A stretch of 35,909 bases of DNA from Cyanobacteria bacterium RUI128 (GCA_024695725.1 JAILHQ010000019.1:1-35909), one strand, 5' to 3'; shown: positions 1 through 8,259, counted from the first letter of the stretch. Numbers and translations: made by a program. Notes: generated from the letters alone by a model not told the origin.

Positions 1-497
1 TAAGCGGAAATTCGGCAATGGCACAGACAGATTTAGGCCATGAGAACTTCCCAATGATAATGGCAGGTGTAGCATCAAAGACAGGCTATAATTTTGAATT
101 CAAAAATGGTAAATTCGTAATTCAGCCAAGCTTACTGTTATCGTATTCATTTGTACATACGTTTGCACATAAAAACGGCTTAGGTCACAGAGTAAGTTCA
201 TCACCGCTTCACGCAATACAGGTTGCACCGGGTGTTAAGTTTATCGCAAATTTACCGAAGGGCTGGCAGCCGTATGTCGGAATAAATATGAGATGGAACA
301 TAATGGATAAGACACACTTCTCATTACCTGACGTATCAATGTCTGATATGAGTGTTAAACCTTATGTGGAATACGGAGTCGGTTTACAGCGTAAATGGGG
401 TGAACGCTTCACAGGTTACGGTCAGGCGATGATAAGAAACGGCGGACGTAACGGCGTAATGCTCTCATTTGGGTTTAGATGGGCTATCGGCAAGTAA
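1..497 (+). CDS. Outer-membrane beta-barrel (autotransporter-like) protein, C-terminal part
   Basis: The reading frame is open to the left edge (codons from base 3), so this is the 3' end of a longer gene; the ATG at 18 is probably internal. About 160 residues show alternating amphipathic strands with many Tyr, Trp and Gly, including repeated pieces such as VQPSLLLSYSF-like and KPYVEYGVGLQRKW stretches and a final GFRWAIGK. This pattern fits the last strands of an autotransporter or similar barrel inserted in the outer membrane. The terminus is slightly unusual: the classic barrel ends in an aromatic residue, here three residues follow the last Trp-Ala. The passenger domain lies outside the window, so what it displays is unknown. 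The gene is convergent with the solute-binding lipoprotein gene. Barrel class is inferred from composition and strand pattern only. Confidence 0.6.
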   Translation, partial: SGNSAMAQTDLGHENFPMIMAGVASKTGYNFEFKNGKFVIQPSLLLSYSFVHTFAHKNGLGHRVSSSPLHAIQVAPGVKFIANLPKGWQPYVGINMRWNIMDKTHFSLPDVSMSDMSVKPYVEYGVGLQRKWGERFTGYGQAMIRNGGRNGVMLSFGFRWAIGK

Positions 498-694
498 CGA
501 GTCTTGGATTGTTCGGGTACGCATAGCACTCTATTCACTATTAAAACCTTACGGTTTTAGTCGTTCATACGTGCTATCTGCTCTCACGTGCTTGGCACTT
601 TGTGCCGTCGCACTACCGAAAATCCGCTGGGCACTCGGAAAGTAGGGGTAAATAAGGGCAAGTAGTGGTAAATAGAGATAAATAGAGATAAATA
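498..694. other. Palindrome-rich convergent gap
   Basis: The gap between two convergent genes contains nested inverted repeats. ATAGCAC (523-529) pairs with GTGCTAT (571-577) around an inner AAAACC-TTAC-GGTTTT hairpin (543-558). A second hairpin is GGCAC-TTT-GTGCC (594-606). A run of GGTAAAT-like units follows from 645, and GGGGTAAATAA (645-655) is an 11-base inverted match to 695-705. It may be a bidirectional terminator or a REP-like element. Confidence 0.5.
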
Positions 695-705
695 TTATTT
701 ACCCC
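645..705. repeat. GGGGTAAAT repeat cluster forming an 11-bp inverted repeat
   Basis: An exact GGGGTAAAT at 645-653 is followed by degenerate copies TGGTAAAT (666), GATAAAT (677) and GATAAAT (687), the last three about 10 nt apart. The reverse complement ATTTACCCC lies at 697-705, inside the last codons of the lipoprotein gene. The outer copies form a perfect 11-bp inverted repeat, GGGGTAAATAA/TTATTTACCCC. The same 9-mer recurs through the window. Confidence 0.75.
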
Positions 706-1813
706 CAAAAGCTTTGTCTGCGAGTTTGTCGGCGATTTTATTATATTTATCTGATACGTTTGTAACTGATGAATTTTTTACGGAATACAAAAACAAGTCT
801 GAATGAGCGGGTTTCCCTGCCAAAAACTGAGGTGATTCGGCAACATCTTTTCTTGCCGGAACGATTAAACCGTCACCCGAAATTTTTATTATATTTTTCT
901 TTTCTGCAAGGAATAAAATAAATTTAACGGCATAGTCTTTATGCTTTGAAGATTTAACTACAGCCCAGCCTGATGCATCACATGGTGCGTTGCATTTAGG
1001 GAAATTAACTATATCCCAGTCAAATTTCGCACATTCTCTGTATTTCGGAACCATCCATCTGCCCGTAAGGTGCATTCCCAATTTGCCTTCAAGAAACATC
1101 TGTGCCTGGGTTTTGCTTCCTGTCTGCGCAGGTGTCGGTGCATAATTGTATTTATATGCAAGATCGTTATAGTAGTTTATTCCCTTTTTAGAAAAATCGT
1201 TATCCCCGATAAAGTTACCCTCTGAGTCAAGTACTCCGCCCTTGAAGGTTCTCATATAAGGAATAAGGTAGTTTATATTCTGCTCATAGCTGATACCCCA
1301 TACATCTTTATGTGTAAGTTTTGATGCGGTATTAAACATATCCTCTATTGTCCAGTCAGGTGTAGGATAGTTCACTTTGTATTTGTCAAAAATATTTTTA
1401 TTATAATAAATTACCATTATAGAGATATCTCTCGGAACGGCATAAAGGTTTCCGTCACAGCTAAGGGCGGTTATCGGTTGCGGATAATAATCTTCTTTCT
1501 TGATATAATTATCAAGTTTTTCAAGATATTTTCTGTAAACAGGAAGGTTCAGATTGTTTATGAACACAACATCAGGTGCCAGATTAGAGGCAAACAAAAG
1601 GTGTAATTTTTTGAAATAATCCTGGGGAATATGCATAACATCTATTTTTACCCCCGGGTTTTCCTGTTCAAACTCGCGTATTATAGGGGTTAATATCTTC
1701 ATTTCGGAAGCGGAACCCCATGTGGAAAATTTTATAATAACATCATTATTTTTCGAACCACATCCCGTTAAAAATACACATAAACATAGTAATGTAAAAA
1801 ACTTTTTTATCAT
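695..1813 (-). CDS. ABC-type extracellular solute-binding lipoprotein (family 1-like)
   Basis: A 372-residue protein with a lipoprotein signal peptide: basic N-terminus, hydrophobic core and an LTGC lipobox with the acylated Cys at about residue 18. The mature part has the family 1 (sugar or oligosaccharide) binding-protein layout: an IIKFSTWGS first strand, a PDVVFINN segment, YAVPRDISIMVIYYNK and a late GWAVVKSSKHKDYAVKFILFL helix, as in MalE/UgpB-type proteins. It probably captures a carbohydrate-like ligand outside the inner membrane. Its ATG overlaps the TGA of the upstream AMIN-like gene by four bases, so the two are translationally coupled. No permease or ATPase gene is near, so the transporter must be elsewhere or the protein is a sensor. 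Ligand unknown. Confidence 0.85.
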   Translation of the reverse strand: MIKKFFTLLCLCVFLTGCGSKNNDVIIKFSTWGSASEMKILTPIIREFEQENPGVKIDVMHIPQDYFKKLHLLFASNLAPDVVFINNLNLPVYRKYLEKLDNYIKKEDYYPQPITALSCDGNLYAVPRDISIMVIYYNKNIFDKYKVNYPTPDWTIEDMFNTASKLTHKDVWGISYEQNINYLIPYMRTFKGGVLDSEGNFIGDNDFSKKGINYYNDLAYKYNYAPTPAQTGSKTQAQMFLEGKLGMHLTGRWMVPKYRECAKFDWDIVNFPKCNAPCDASGWAVVKSSKHKDYAVKFILFLAEKKNIIKISGDGLIVPARKDVAESPQFLAGKPAHSDLFLYSVKNSSVTNVSDKYNKIADKLADKAFGGK

Positions 1814-3762
1814 AAATCAAGCAATCTTGTCATTGAAGTTTCGGATACTTCAACAACCATCTTATTTCTGCCGACACGAACAAGGTATCTTGTTGCATCT
1901 TTTAATTTTTCTGTTTGTTTTAAGATTATTCTACTGTTTACCACGTCGTCAAATTTCTTGATTACAAAATAATCATCTTTGATATGACCGACAAGTGAAG
2001 AGAAATTGTCATAATTAACAAGATAAAGTCCTGCATCGTCGTCAATTTTAGCCTCTGTAAGCATTGTTAAATCTTTATCATCAGGTTCTTCTTCTACTTC
2101 TTGTGCTGTCTGAACGACTGTTTTTGTTACTTCTTCAGGTGTTTCATCTTTTATTTCTTCAACTTTTTCTTCAACTATCGGGTTAGTTACATTTACGACA
2201 GGTTCCGGTTCTTTCACTTGAGGTTCAGGCTCGACAGGAATTTCAGGCTGTTCAGCTGTTTGTTCCTGAACGTCATCGTCAGACATAAAGTTAAATATTT
2301 CGTCTGCAGAAGATTCCTCAGGCAGTCCGTTCTTGTTGTTGTCTGCCATTGTCTGAATAACCAATTCGTCAAAGAAATCGTTATCCTGAACCTGTGAGAA
2401 GTCTGACAAATAACCGTCAGGGTTGTATGGCTGAAGCGGTTTTTCTTCAGTAGGTTCTTCGTATTGAGGTTCAGGTTCAGTGTTGGTTATCTGTTGAACA
2501 TCTTCGACAGTATTTTCTAACTCAGCGTTGATGTTGTTTTCAAAATCAGAGTCAACGAAATCGTTGTTAAATTCTTTTCCTTCTTCTGCTGTTTGTTTAA
2601 CAGACTGTTCAAATTTTTCGTATTCTACCTTGTGTAACTGTTCTTCGTGGAAGGTAGGTATTGGTTCATCAACCTTGTTCAGCATTTCATCAAAACTATT
2701 GAAGGTTTCAGGCTGAGCCGTAGTCGGCTGTGGTTGTGCCTGTTGCGGTGCAACAGCCGGTTGTTCTTCATCCTCTTCACGTTTGAACGATAAGGCAATC
2801 TTTTTGTTAATCTTCTTATCCATTGCCAAAATAAGCATTATGACAATTACAGGGAAAGTTATTGCGCCTGCAAGCAGGAGCAGTTTCCATAACCCGATTT
2901 GCTGAAAATCTATAAGAACAGCTCTTATGTTTTCTAAAACAGATTTCTTGTCGTCATTGTATACAACTTGTTTTTTCTTAGGCTTGTCGTTCTTTGAAAG
3001 ATTTTCGTCAATCTCTTTTTGTAAAATTGCATCATCTTCCGTTTTTGCAAAATTAGCATTCTTACCTGTTTTTATTTCTTTTTCAAGAATATCTATCGGT
3101 TCCTGTTTAACTGCAGGTTGAACAGGTTTTGCGGTTTCAACAGGTTTGACAGGCTGTGTTGCAACTTTTACAGGTTGAGCAGGTTTAGCAGCAGGTTTAA
3201 CAGCAGGTTTGGCTGCAGTTTTCTTAACCTCTTGTTTTGGTTTTTGAGCAGTTGTTTTGGCAGTAGCGGGTTTCTTTTCCTGTGTTGCAGCTTTGGTTGT
3301 TGTAACAGGTTTATTCGTATTTAATTTTGTAACGGTTGTGCTTGGTTTTTCCGTTACCTTAACTCCTGTTAACTGTTGTGTTCTCGGGACAACATTGATA
3401 GCTTTTTCTGATGTGATAATAATCTTCGTATAACCCTTGCCGCCGCTGACTGCCTGGGTGTTTACAGAAACGTTGGATACGGTTCCGGCTCCGTTTGTAA
3501 CAGTCGGAGCAGATTTTAATGAGCTGTTGGTTTCAGGCATAAGGATAACGTACTTGTTGTTTGCCTTCTTGTTGACAACAACAGGTTCTGTATAAGGCTT
3601 GTCTGTGTAAATGGTAACCTTTACCGAATTGCCGGCCTCTTTGTTTACCTTTACATCAACGACATTATTCTTGTATGCATCTGAAGCACATACAAGGTTC
3701 GCCGATATTAATGATGCCACAAGCAGCATCGATAATTTATTTTTCCTGTTAGTCCCGCTCAT
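1810..3762 (-). CDS. Secreted/membrane protein with AMIN-like domain and Lys-Pro linker
   Basis: About 650 residues from the ATG at 3762. A GTG at 3780 also opens the frame but lies in the promoter, so I prefer 3762. The order is: signal peptide ending near LVCASDA (residues 1-27); an 80-residue beta-rich region (VVDVKVNKEAGNSVKVTIYTD) resembling the AMIN domain that anchors cyanobacterial AmiC and PilQ to the envelope; a Lys/Pro/Ala/Thr linker (about 150-230); a transmembrane helix (about 290-314); and a long acidic, Glu/Pro-rich region with a short folded C-terminus. The long periplasmic linker suggests a wall-spanning or scaffolding role. It is coupled to the downstream solute-binding lipoprotein by an ATGA overlap. 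AMIN assignment is by eye and the function is unknown. Confidence 0.65.
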   Translation of the reverse strand: MSGTNRKNKLSMLLVASLISANLVCASDAYKNNVVDVKVNKEAGNSVKVTIYTDKPYTEPVVVNKKANNKYVILMPETNSSLKSAPTVTNGAGTVSNVSVNTQAVSGGKGYTKIIITSEKAINVVPRTQQLTGVKVTEKPSTTVTKLNTNKPVTTTKAATQEKKPATAKTTAQKPKQEVKKTAAKPAVKPAAKPAQPVKVATQPVKPVETAKPVQPAVKQEPIDILEKEIKTGKNANFAKTEDDAILQKEIDENLSKNDKPKKKQVVYNDDKKSVLENIRAVLIDFQQIGLWKLLLLAGAITFPVIVIMLILAMDKKINKKIALSFKREEDEEQPAVAPQQAQPQPTTAQPETFNSFDEMLNKVDEPIPTFHEEQLHKVEYEKFEQSVKQTAEEGKEFNNDFVDSDFENNINAELENTVEDVQQITNTEPEPQYEEPTEEKPLQPYNPDGYLSDFSQVQDNDFFDELVIQTMADNNKNGLPEESSADEIFNFMSDDDVQEQTAEQPEIPVEPEPQVKEPEPVVNVTNPIVEEKVEEIKDETPEEVTKTVVQTAQEVEEEPDDKDLTMLTEAKIDDDAGLYLVNYDNFSSLVGHIKDDYFVIKKFDDVVNSRIILKQTEKLKDATRYLVRVGRNKMVVEVSETSMTRLLDL

Positions 3763-3770
3763 ATTACTAT

Positions 3771-3779
3771 ATTTTAGCA
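3771..3779 (-). promoter_or_regulatory. Extended -10 promoter (TGC-TAAAAT) of the AMIN-like gene
   Basis: On the minus strand TGCTAAAAT is an extended -10 element that ends eight bases before the ATG at 3762. Transcription would begin at or within a base or two of the start codon. No ribosome binding site is visible. Confidence 0.5.
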
Positions 3780-3903
3780 CATATATATACTGTATGTATA
3801 ATTGTAAACTTTTTTTTGTACCTTGAAATCATACATTTAAACTAGACTTTATATATTTGTACGGTACAGAGAGCATTTATTATTAATAAAAAAGGAAAAA
3901 CCT

Positions 3904-3942
3904 ATGAGAGACACAGCAAAACACTATTTCAATTCCTGTTAA
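3904..3942 (+). CDS. Possible 12-residue leader peptide
   Basis: ATG plus eleven codons and TAA would give MRDTAKHYFNSC. A purine-rich AAAAAAGGAAAAA stretch lies just upstream at ribosome-binding distance. A short hairpin (3949-3966) follows the stop. The arrangement recalls a translated leader before a regulated gene, but there is no run of one amino acid that would indicate attenuation. It may be chance in an A-rich leader. Confidence 0.25.
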   Translation: MRDTAKHYFNSC

Positions 3943-4101
3943 ACAAAGAGTTACGGCTACATAACTTCGCGGGAGAGAAAAAAAGATTAGAAAAAATTAA
4001 ATAAGAAGATAAAGACAACCAACAGAGAAGAAGATTAAAAAAGAGAAAGATAAAATTACAACAGTTTAAATAAGAAGAAACACTAACGAGGGCTTTATAC
4101 A

Positions 4102-4386
4102 ATGAATATTATGTCAAGGTATGCATTTATATCAAACTTTAATGCAGAAAAACTATCGAAACAAGAGGCTAACAAAGAAGGAGTCGGCGCAATCGAATTT
4201 AGTAAGTGCGATACTGACGGTGACGGCAATATATCCATAGATGAAATTCTTGCTAATCAGGATATATGCGAAAAACTTTTACAGGCTATTCAAAACAAAA
4301 TCGATAAGATTTCAGGCGAAGAGGCTGGCGTAAAAGCAGAACAGGCTAAGGCAGCTAACGAAGAAAAATTTGAAGTAGCAGCATAA
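4102..4386 (+). CDS. Small single EF-hand protein
   Basis: A 94-residue acidic protein with one canonical calcium-binding loop, DTDGDGNISIDE at residues 37-48 (acidic or oxygen ligands at positions 1, 3, 5, 9 and 12, Gly at 6, Ile at 8). No signal peptide or membrane segment is seen, so it is probably cytosolic. Helices flank the loop; the C-terminus is Ala/Glu/Lys-rich. With only one EF-hand it may dimerise or act as a small calcium-responsive partner. The start at 4102 has a CGAGGG ribosome binding site; an in-frame ATG three codons later is possible. It has a long leader and its own terminator, so it appears monocistronic. The binding motif is clear, the cellular role unknown. Confidence 0.75.
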   Translation: MNIMSRYAFISNFNAEKLSKQEANKEGVGAIEFSKCDTDGDGNISIDEILANQDICEKLLQAIQNKIDKISGEEAGVKAEQAKAANEEKFEVAA

Positions 4387-4405
4387 TTTTTATTCAAAAT
4401 ATAAC

Positions 4406-4443
4406 AAAAAGCACTGAGGTGAACTTTCCCCGGTGCTTTTTTA
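4406..4443 (+). terminator. Rho-independent terminator after the EF-hand gene
   Basis: AAAAGCACTG pairs with CGGTGCTTTT (one G-U pair) around a 14-nt loop and runs into a T tract, about 20 nt after the stop codon. Confidence 0.8.
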
Positions 4444-4466
4444 TTAAGTTTGTTGACAAAATCGCT

Positions 4467-4488
4467 CAAACATGGGAAAACATGCTTG
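4467..4488. promoter_or_regulatory. Inverted repeat upstream of rpsO
   Basis: CAAACATG-GGAAAA-CATGCTTG is an 8-base inverted repeat with one mismatch, nine bases after a TTGACA box (4453-4458). It lies about 85 nt before rpsO. It may be an operator or part of the mRNA leader; no clean -10 is found at 17 nt from TTGACA. Confidence 0.3.
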
Positions 4489-4572
4489 ATTTTAATAATT
4501 CCTCATATTATTATTATCTCGTAGAGTGCTTACGCCAATATGTACTCATACGAAAAAAAAGGAAAATAAATT

Positions 4573-4842
4573 ATGTCAATTAATTTAAAAAACAAACAAG
4601 AAATCATTTCAAAATTTGGAAAAGACAGTAAAGATACAGGTTCAACAGAAGTACAGGTTGCTATGTTGACTCAAAAGATTTCTGAACTTACCGAACACTT
4701 AAAGACAAATAAAAACGATTACGCTACAAAACGTGGTCTTTTGATGATGGTAGGTAAAAGAAAAGGTTTATTGTCTTACTTGAAATCTAGAGATTTGGAA
4801 GGATACAGAAAATTAATCAAGAAACTCGGTATTCGTGGTTAA
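4573..4842 (+). CDS. rpsO: 30S ribosomal protein S15
   Basis: An 89-residue protein that matches S15 throughout: a [23 protein letters not shown] start, the [31 protein letters not shown] 16S-binding core and a C-terminal [13 protein letters not shown]15 binds the three-way junction of helices 20-22 of 16S rRNA and nucleates assembly of the platform. Length is standard. The ribosome binding site is AAAAAAGGAAAA just before the ATG. The gene stands alone between two terminators and is not followed by pnp as in many bacteria. Autogenous control through its leader is known in other groups; the 129-nt leader here is long enough, but no specific fold was established. Confidence 0.97.
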   Translation: MSINLKNKQEIISKFGKDSKDTGSTEVQVAMLTQKISELTEHLKTNKNDYATKRGLLMMVGKRKGLLSYLKSRDLEGYRKLIKKLGIRG

Positions 4843-4857
4843 TTTCAAAACTTATTC

Positions 4858-4889
4858 AAAAACGGGGCAACGTTTGTTGTCTCGTTTTT
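4858..4889 (+). terminator. Rho-independent terminator of rpsO
   Basis: AAAAACGGGGCAA pairs with TTGTCTCGTTTTT (two G-U pairs) around a CGTTTG loop, followed by further T-rich sequence, 15 nt after the rpsO stop. Confidence 0.85.
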
Positions 4890-4990
4890 ATTGTTTAAAA
4901 TCCCCGATACAGCTACTTCGGGTTGTTAATATACATTTCTCCTTGTGTATTGTAAAATAATCGTATCGGTACATAAATAAGGAAAAGAAG

Positions 4991-6181
4991 ATGAGAAAAC
5001 TTGTAAAAAATAATGTTAATTGGGTAGGATATCTTGATTGGGAATTAGAAACATTTCACGGTGATGATTATTCTATTATGAACGGTTCAAGTCAGAACGC
5101 GTACCTTATAGAAGAAGAAAAAACAGTTTTGATAGATACTGTCTGGACACCGCATAAAAATGATTTTGTAGAAAACCTTAAAAGTGAAATTGATTTGAAC
5201 AAAATTGATTTTATTGTTGCTAACCACGCCGAATGTGATCACTCGGGTTCACTTACAGCCTTAATGAAGGAAATTCCTAATACCCCTATATATTGTACCG
5301 CGCAATGTGTTAAGTCTATTGAAGGTCAGTACGGAAAACAGGACTGGGATTTCCACGTTGTGAAAACAGGGGATTCAATTGATATCGGAAACGGCAAAAA
5401 ACTCGTATTTGTAGAAATGAGAATGCTTCATTGGCCTGATTCAATGGCTACATACCTGACAGGGGATAATATACTGTTCTCAAACGATGCTTTTGGTCAG
5501 CATTTTGCAGTTGCAGAATTGTTTGCAGACAAGGCAAATCAATGCCTGTTATGGCATGAGGCTCTTAAATATTTCGTAAATATTCTGAACCCCTTTGCAA
5601 TGCTTGTATCTAAAAAAATAGAAGAAATAGAAGGGCTTAATCTTCCGATAGATATTATTGCTCCGTCACACGGCGCTATCTGGAGAGATAACCCTATGCA
5701 GATTGTTGAAAAGTATGCCCAATGGGCAAAAGCATATCAGGAAAATCAGATAACTATTGCTTACGATACAATGTGGGAAGGCACAACAAAAATTGCGCAC
5801 AAAATATCTGAAGAAATTCATAAGCAAAGCCCTGATACTGTTGTGAAAGTGTTCAATATCTCTAAACAGGATAAAAACGAAATTATGACAGAAGTCTTTA
5901 AGTCAAAAGCAATTGCGGTAGGTTCTCCGACTGCTGTAAATGATATTCTTGCATCAGTTACAGGCTGGCTTGCATTCCTTAAATCTCTGAAATTTAAAAA
6001 TAAAAAAGCGGCTGCCTTTGGTTGTTACGGCTGGAGCGGGGAATCAGTAAAAATCTTGCAGGAAAAACTTAAAGAAGCAGGCTTTAACGTAATCGACGAA
6101 AACGTTAAATCTCTTTGGAATCCGGGGGAAGAAGACTACGCTCAGATACCTGAATTAGTGTCTAATCTGTTAGCTGAATAA
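4991..6181 (+). CDS. fprA: Flavodiiron protein (A-type flavoprotein, O2/NO reductase)
   Basis: 396 residues with the two-domain layout of class A flavodiiron proteins. The N-terminal metallo-beta-lactamase-like domain carries the diiron motif H79-x-E81-x-D83-H84, then LHWPDSM, SNDAFGQHF and a PSHGAIWR histidine. The C-terminal flavodoxin domain (about 255-396) has a phosphate loop near IAYDTMWEGTTKIA and GCYGWSGESVK. There is no rubredoxin or flavin reductase extension, so an external donor is needed. The enzyme reduces O2 to water and/or NO to N2O in the cytoplasm, a usual defence in anaerobes. It has its own promoter region, and an RNase Z-like gene follows after 19 nt in the same direction. 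The start has a good AAGGAAAAGAAG ribosome binding site. Confidence 0.93.
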   Translation: MRKLVKNNVNWVGYLDWELETFHGDDYSIMNGSSQNAYLIEEEKTVLIDTVWTPHKNDFVENLKSEIDLNKIDFIVANHAECDHSGSLTALMKEIPNTPIYCTAQCVKSIEGQYGKQDWDFHVVKTGDSIDIGNGKKLVFVEMRMLHWPDSMATYLTGDNILFSNDAFGQHFAVAELFADKANQCLLWHEALKYFVNILNPFAMLVSKKIEEIEGLNLPIDIIAPSHGAIWRDNPMQIVEKYAQWAKAYQENQITIAYDTMWEGTTKIAHKISEEIHKQSPDTVVKVFNISKQDKNEIMTEVFKSKAIAVGSPTAVNDILASVTGWLAFLKSLKFKNKKAAAFGCYGWSGESVKILQEKLKEAGFNVIDENVKSLWNPGEEDYAQIPELVSNLLAE

Positions 6182-6200
6182 AATCGGGAGCGTATACAGT

Positions 6201-6998
6201 ATGGATGTAGTAATGCTCGGAACAGGCAACGCACTTGTCACAAAATGCTATAATACCTGTTTTGTTCTAAAAGATAATAACGAACAGATGCTCGTTGACG
6301 GCGGGGGCGGAAATCAAATTCTTTCCCGATTAGATACCGCAAATATTTCTTATAACGATTTACATCACATTTTTGTTACTCATAAACATATTGATCATAT
6401 ATTAGGAATAATATGGGTAATCAGAATGATTCTGCAGGGGTGTAATGGGGGGAAACTCAATGACAGCGAGTATTTTGTCTATGGCCATGAAGAGGTTATA
6501 AGGATAATCGAGGACATGTCGCGTACCCTGATTAGGGATAAAGAAGTCAAATTAATAGGTAGAATTCTACATTTTATTCCTGTTTTAGACGGGGAAGAAA
6601 AAGAAATTATCGGGCATAAATTTAAGTTTTTTGATATTCATTCGGATAAGGCAAAACAGTTCGGGTTCTCGATAGATGGCGGGAAACTCGTATGCTGCGG
6701 GGATGAACCGCTTAATGAAACAATAAATGCTTACACCCAAAATGCCGGTTGGTTAATGCTTGAAGCATTTTGTCTTGAGTCGGAAGCTGATATATTTAAC
6801 CCGTATGAAAAGAAACATTCTACCGTAAAAGACAGCTGCCAAAAAGCACAGAGGGTAAATGTGAAAAGTCTGATTCTTTATCATACTGAGGATAAAAATA
6901 TTGAAAACAGAAAAGAACTCTACACAAAAGAGGGTGAAAAGTATTTCAGCGGGAAAATCTATGTTCCTGACGATTTGGAAATAATAAAAATTGATTAA
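6201..6998 (+). CDS. RNase Z-like metallo-beta-lactamase fold hydrolase
   Basis: 265 residues. An MLGTGNALVTKCYNTCF start is followed by the zinc motif H61-x-H63-x-D65-H66 (THKHIDH), then LVCCGDEPL, LEAFCL, a KKHSTVKD motif and LYHTED, the conserved order seen in RNase Z/ElaC and related single-stranded nucleic acid or arylsulfatase-like hydrolases. It could process tRNA 3' ends, but it is shorter than typical RNase Z and the exosite arm (a flexible Gly/Pro-rich insert) is not obvious, so a small-molecule substrate is also possible. It lies 19 nt after fprA and is likely co-transcribed. Its TAA overlaps the stop of rbgA on the opposite strand. Confidence 0.75.
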   Translation: MDVVMLGTGNALVTKCYNTCFVLKDNNEQMLVDGGGGNQILSRLDTANISYNDLHHIFVTHKHIDHILGIIWVIRMILQGCNGGKLNDSEYFVYGHEEVIRIIEDMSRTLIRDKEVKLIGRILHFIPVLDGEEKEIIGHKFKFFDIHSDKAKQFGFSIDGGKLVCCGDEPLNETINAYTQNAGWLMLEAFCLESEADIFNPYEKKHSTVKDSCQKAQRVNVKSLILYHTEDKNIENRKELYTKEGEKYFSGKIYVPDDLEIIKID

Positions 6999-7858
6999 TC
7001 ATCAGTTTCAATTTTGTCTAAAATAAATTTCCCGATTTTGCCGTCACGAAAATCTCTTAACAAATATTGAGAGGTTCGTTCAATATCAGGATCCCCTCCT
7101 GATATTATCCAGTTTCTGGCAAAGGCAATATTTTCAAGGGTTAAATTGTCTGTGACATTATAATATTCTTTGAATTTATTACAATATTTTTCGTTTCCGT
7201 TTATAAGTTCAAGAAGTTCTTTTCCGACAATTTCGGAAGAATATGCGTTTTCTGAAACAGAATTAACAAACGCAAGTTTCTTTGCTCTCATCTGATCTTC
7301 CTGTTTCATAGGAATTATCCCCGGGGTATCCAGCAAATCAATATTAGGATTAATTCTGACCCACTGCTGTTGGCGTGTAACGCCTGCTTTTGCACCTGTT
7401 TTGGTTTTGGAAGATTTTGTCAGCTTGTTGATAATGCTTGATTTTCCTACGTTAGGTAGCCCTACAACAACTACTCTTGCAGGTCTTCTCAAAAGTCCTT
7501 TTGCCATCAGTGCCTGAATTCGGGGTTCTGCCAATTCCAAAACTTTCTTTTCTATAATGTTAAAATTTCGGTTTGTTTTTGTATCGATAGTTAAAACGGG
7601 ACAGCCTGAATTTTCCTCTATATATTTTACCCAGTCTTTGATTTCTTCAGACAGTACCAAATCTGATTTATTCAACAAAAGAAGCCTTGGCTTTTCACCC
7701 AAGAGCTTCTTTATGTCGTTATAACTACTGCTTCTTGGTAAGCGAGCATCTAATACTTCTATCACGACATCTACAAGATTTAGTTTTTCTTTAAGAAGTC
7801 GTTCAGCCTTAGCAATATGCCCCGGATACCAATGAATATGTGTTTTATCTTTTTTCAA
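6995..7858 (-). CDS. rbgA: Ribosome biogenesis GTPase RbgA/YlqF
   Basis: 287 residues of a circularly permuted GTPase: [14 protein letters not shown] at the N-terminus, G4 NKSD (about 63-66) before G1 GLPNVGKSS (about 132-140), G2 Thr in GVTRQQQW and G3 DTPG (about 176-179). The C-terminal helical domain is the ANTAR-like RNA-binding part. The enzyme acts late in 50S maturation, helping incorporation of L16 and other late proteins. It overlaps the 3' end of rplS by 14 nt, so it is translationally coupled to it; the rplS-ylqF pair is also known in Bacillus. That shared neighbourhood strengthens the assignment. Confidence 0.93.
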   Translation of the reverse strand: MKKDKTHIHWYPGHIAKAERLLKEKLNLVDVVIEVLDARLPRSSSYNDIKKLLGEKPRLLLLNKSDLVLSEEIKDWVKYIEENSGCPVLTIDTKTNRNFNIIEKKVLELAEPRIQALMAKGLLRRPARVVVVGLPNVGKSSIINKLTKSSKTKTGAKAGVTRQQQWVRINPNIDLLDTPGIIPMKQEDQMRAKKLAFVNSVSENAYSSEIVGKELLELINGNEKYCNKFKEYYNVTDNLTLENIAFARNWIISGGDPDIERTSQYLLRDFRDGKIGKFILDKIETDD

Positions 7859-8198
7859 TTTTTTCTCTGATACGAGTTGCCTTACCTGAACGTTCTCTTA
7901 AGTAATATAATTTAGAACGTCTTACATCACCACGTCTGAGAACAGTAATCTTGTCGATACGTGGAGAGTTAAGTAAGAATACTCTTTCTACACCAATACC
8001 TTGGAAGACTTTTCTAACGGTAATGGTTTTATTAATACCTGCGCCATGTTCTTTGATAACAGTTCCTTCGAATGCCTGAATTCTTTCCTTGTTACCTTCA
8101 ACAATTCTTACGAATACCTTTACGGTATCACCAGGGTGCATTTCAGGAATATTATCTTTTTTATATTGATTTTCCAATTCTGCAATTATAGGATTCAT
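7845..8198 (-). CDS. rplS: 50S ribosomal protein L19
   Basis: 117 residues, standard for L19, with [47 protein letters not shown] and the C-terminal [23 protein letters not shown]19 sits at the 30S-50S interface near bridge B8. It is the first gene of an operon with rbgA (14-nt overlap). A AAAGGAATAG ribosome binding site precedes the ATG. A good promoter and a hairpin in the 5' leader are annotated separately. Confidence 0.97.
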   Translation of the reverse strand: MNPIIAELENQYKKDNIPEMHPGDTVKVFVRIVEGNKERIQAFEGTVIKEHGAGINKTITVRKVFQGIGVERVFLLNSPRIDKITVLRRGDVRRSKLYYLRERSGKATRIREKIEKR

Positions 8199-8233
8199 TT
8201 TGCTATTCCTTTATATTTAACTAGTACAAAAAC

Positions 8234-8252
8234 TGCGTCTCCACAAAACGCA
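8234..8252 (-). promoter_or_regulatory. Hairpin in the rplS leader
   Basis: On the minus strand TGCGT-9 nt-ACGCA forms a 5-bp stem, directly followed by GTTTTTG, 36 nt before the rplS ATG. The stem plus T run is attenuator-like. L19 leader RNAs are known in some bacteria, but I cannot show this one belongs to that class. Confidence 0.35.
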
Positions 8253-8259
8253 TAAATTC

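Larger units (their letters stand above)
3763..4101. other. 339-nt divergent gap with long purine-rich leader
   Basis: The left part holds the minus-strand promoter. The right part looks like a long 5' leader for the EF-hand gene: a possible 12-codon ORF (3904-3942), a small hairpin AGTTA-loop-TAACT (3949-3966), then about 110 nt almost free of pyrimidine runs (A and G rich, about 3975-4090), and finally a ribosome binding site CGAGGG ending ten bases before the ATG at 4102. Confidence 0.45.

Noticed and set aside
2101..3826. Several plus-strand frames of 60-100 codons opposite the AMIN-like gene
   Set aside because: They are antisense to a clear gene, lack ribosome binding sites and have Cys/Phe/Ser-rich shadow composition.
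4903..4969. Inverted repeat CCGATAC/GTATCGG (4904-4910 and 4963-4969) before fprA as an operator
   Set aside because: The arms are 52 nt apart and only seven bases long; chance occurrence is likely, though it may be worth a look with orthologues.
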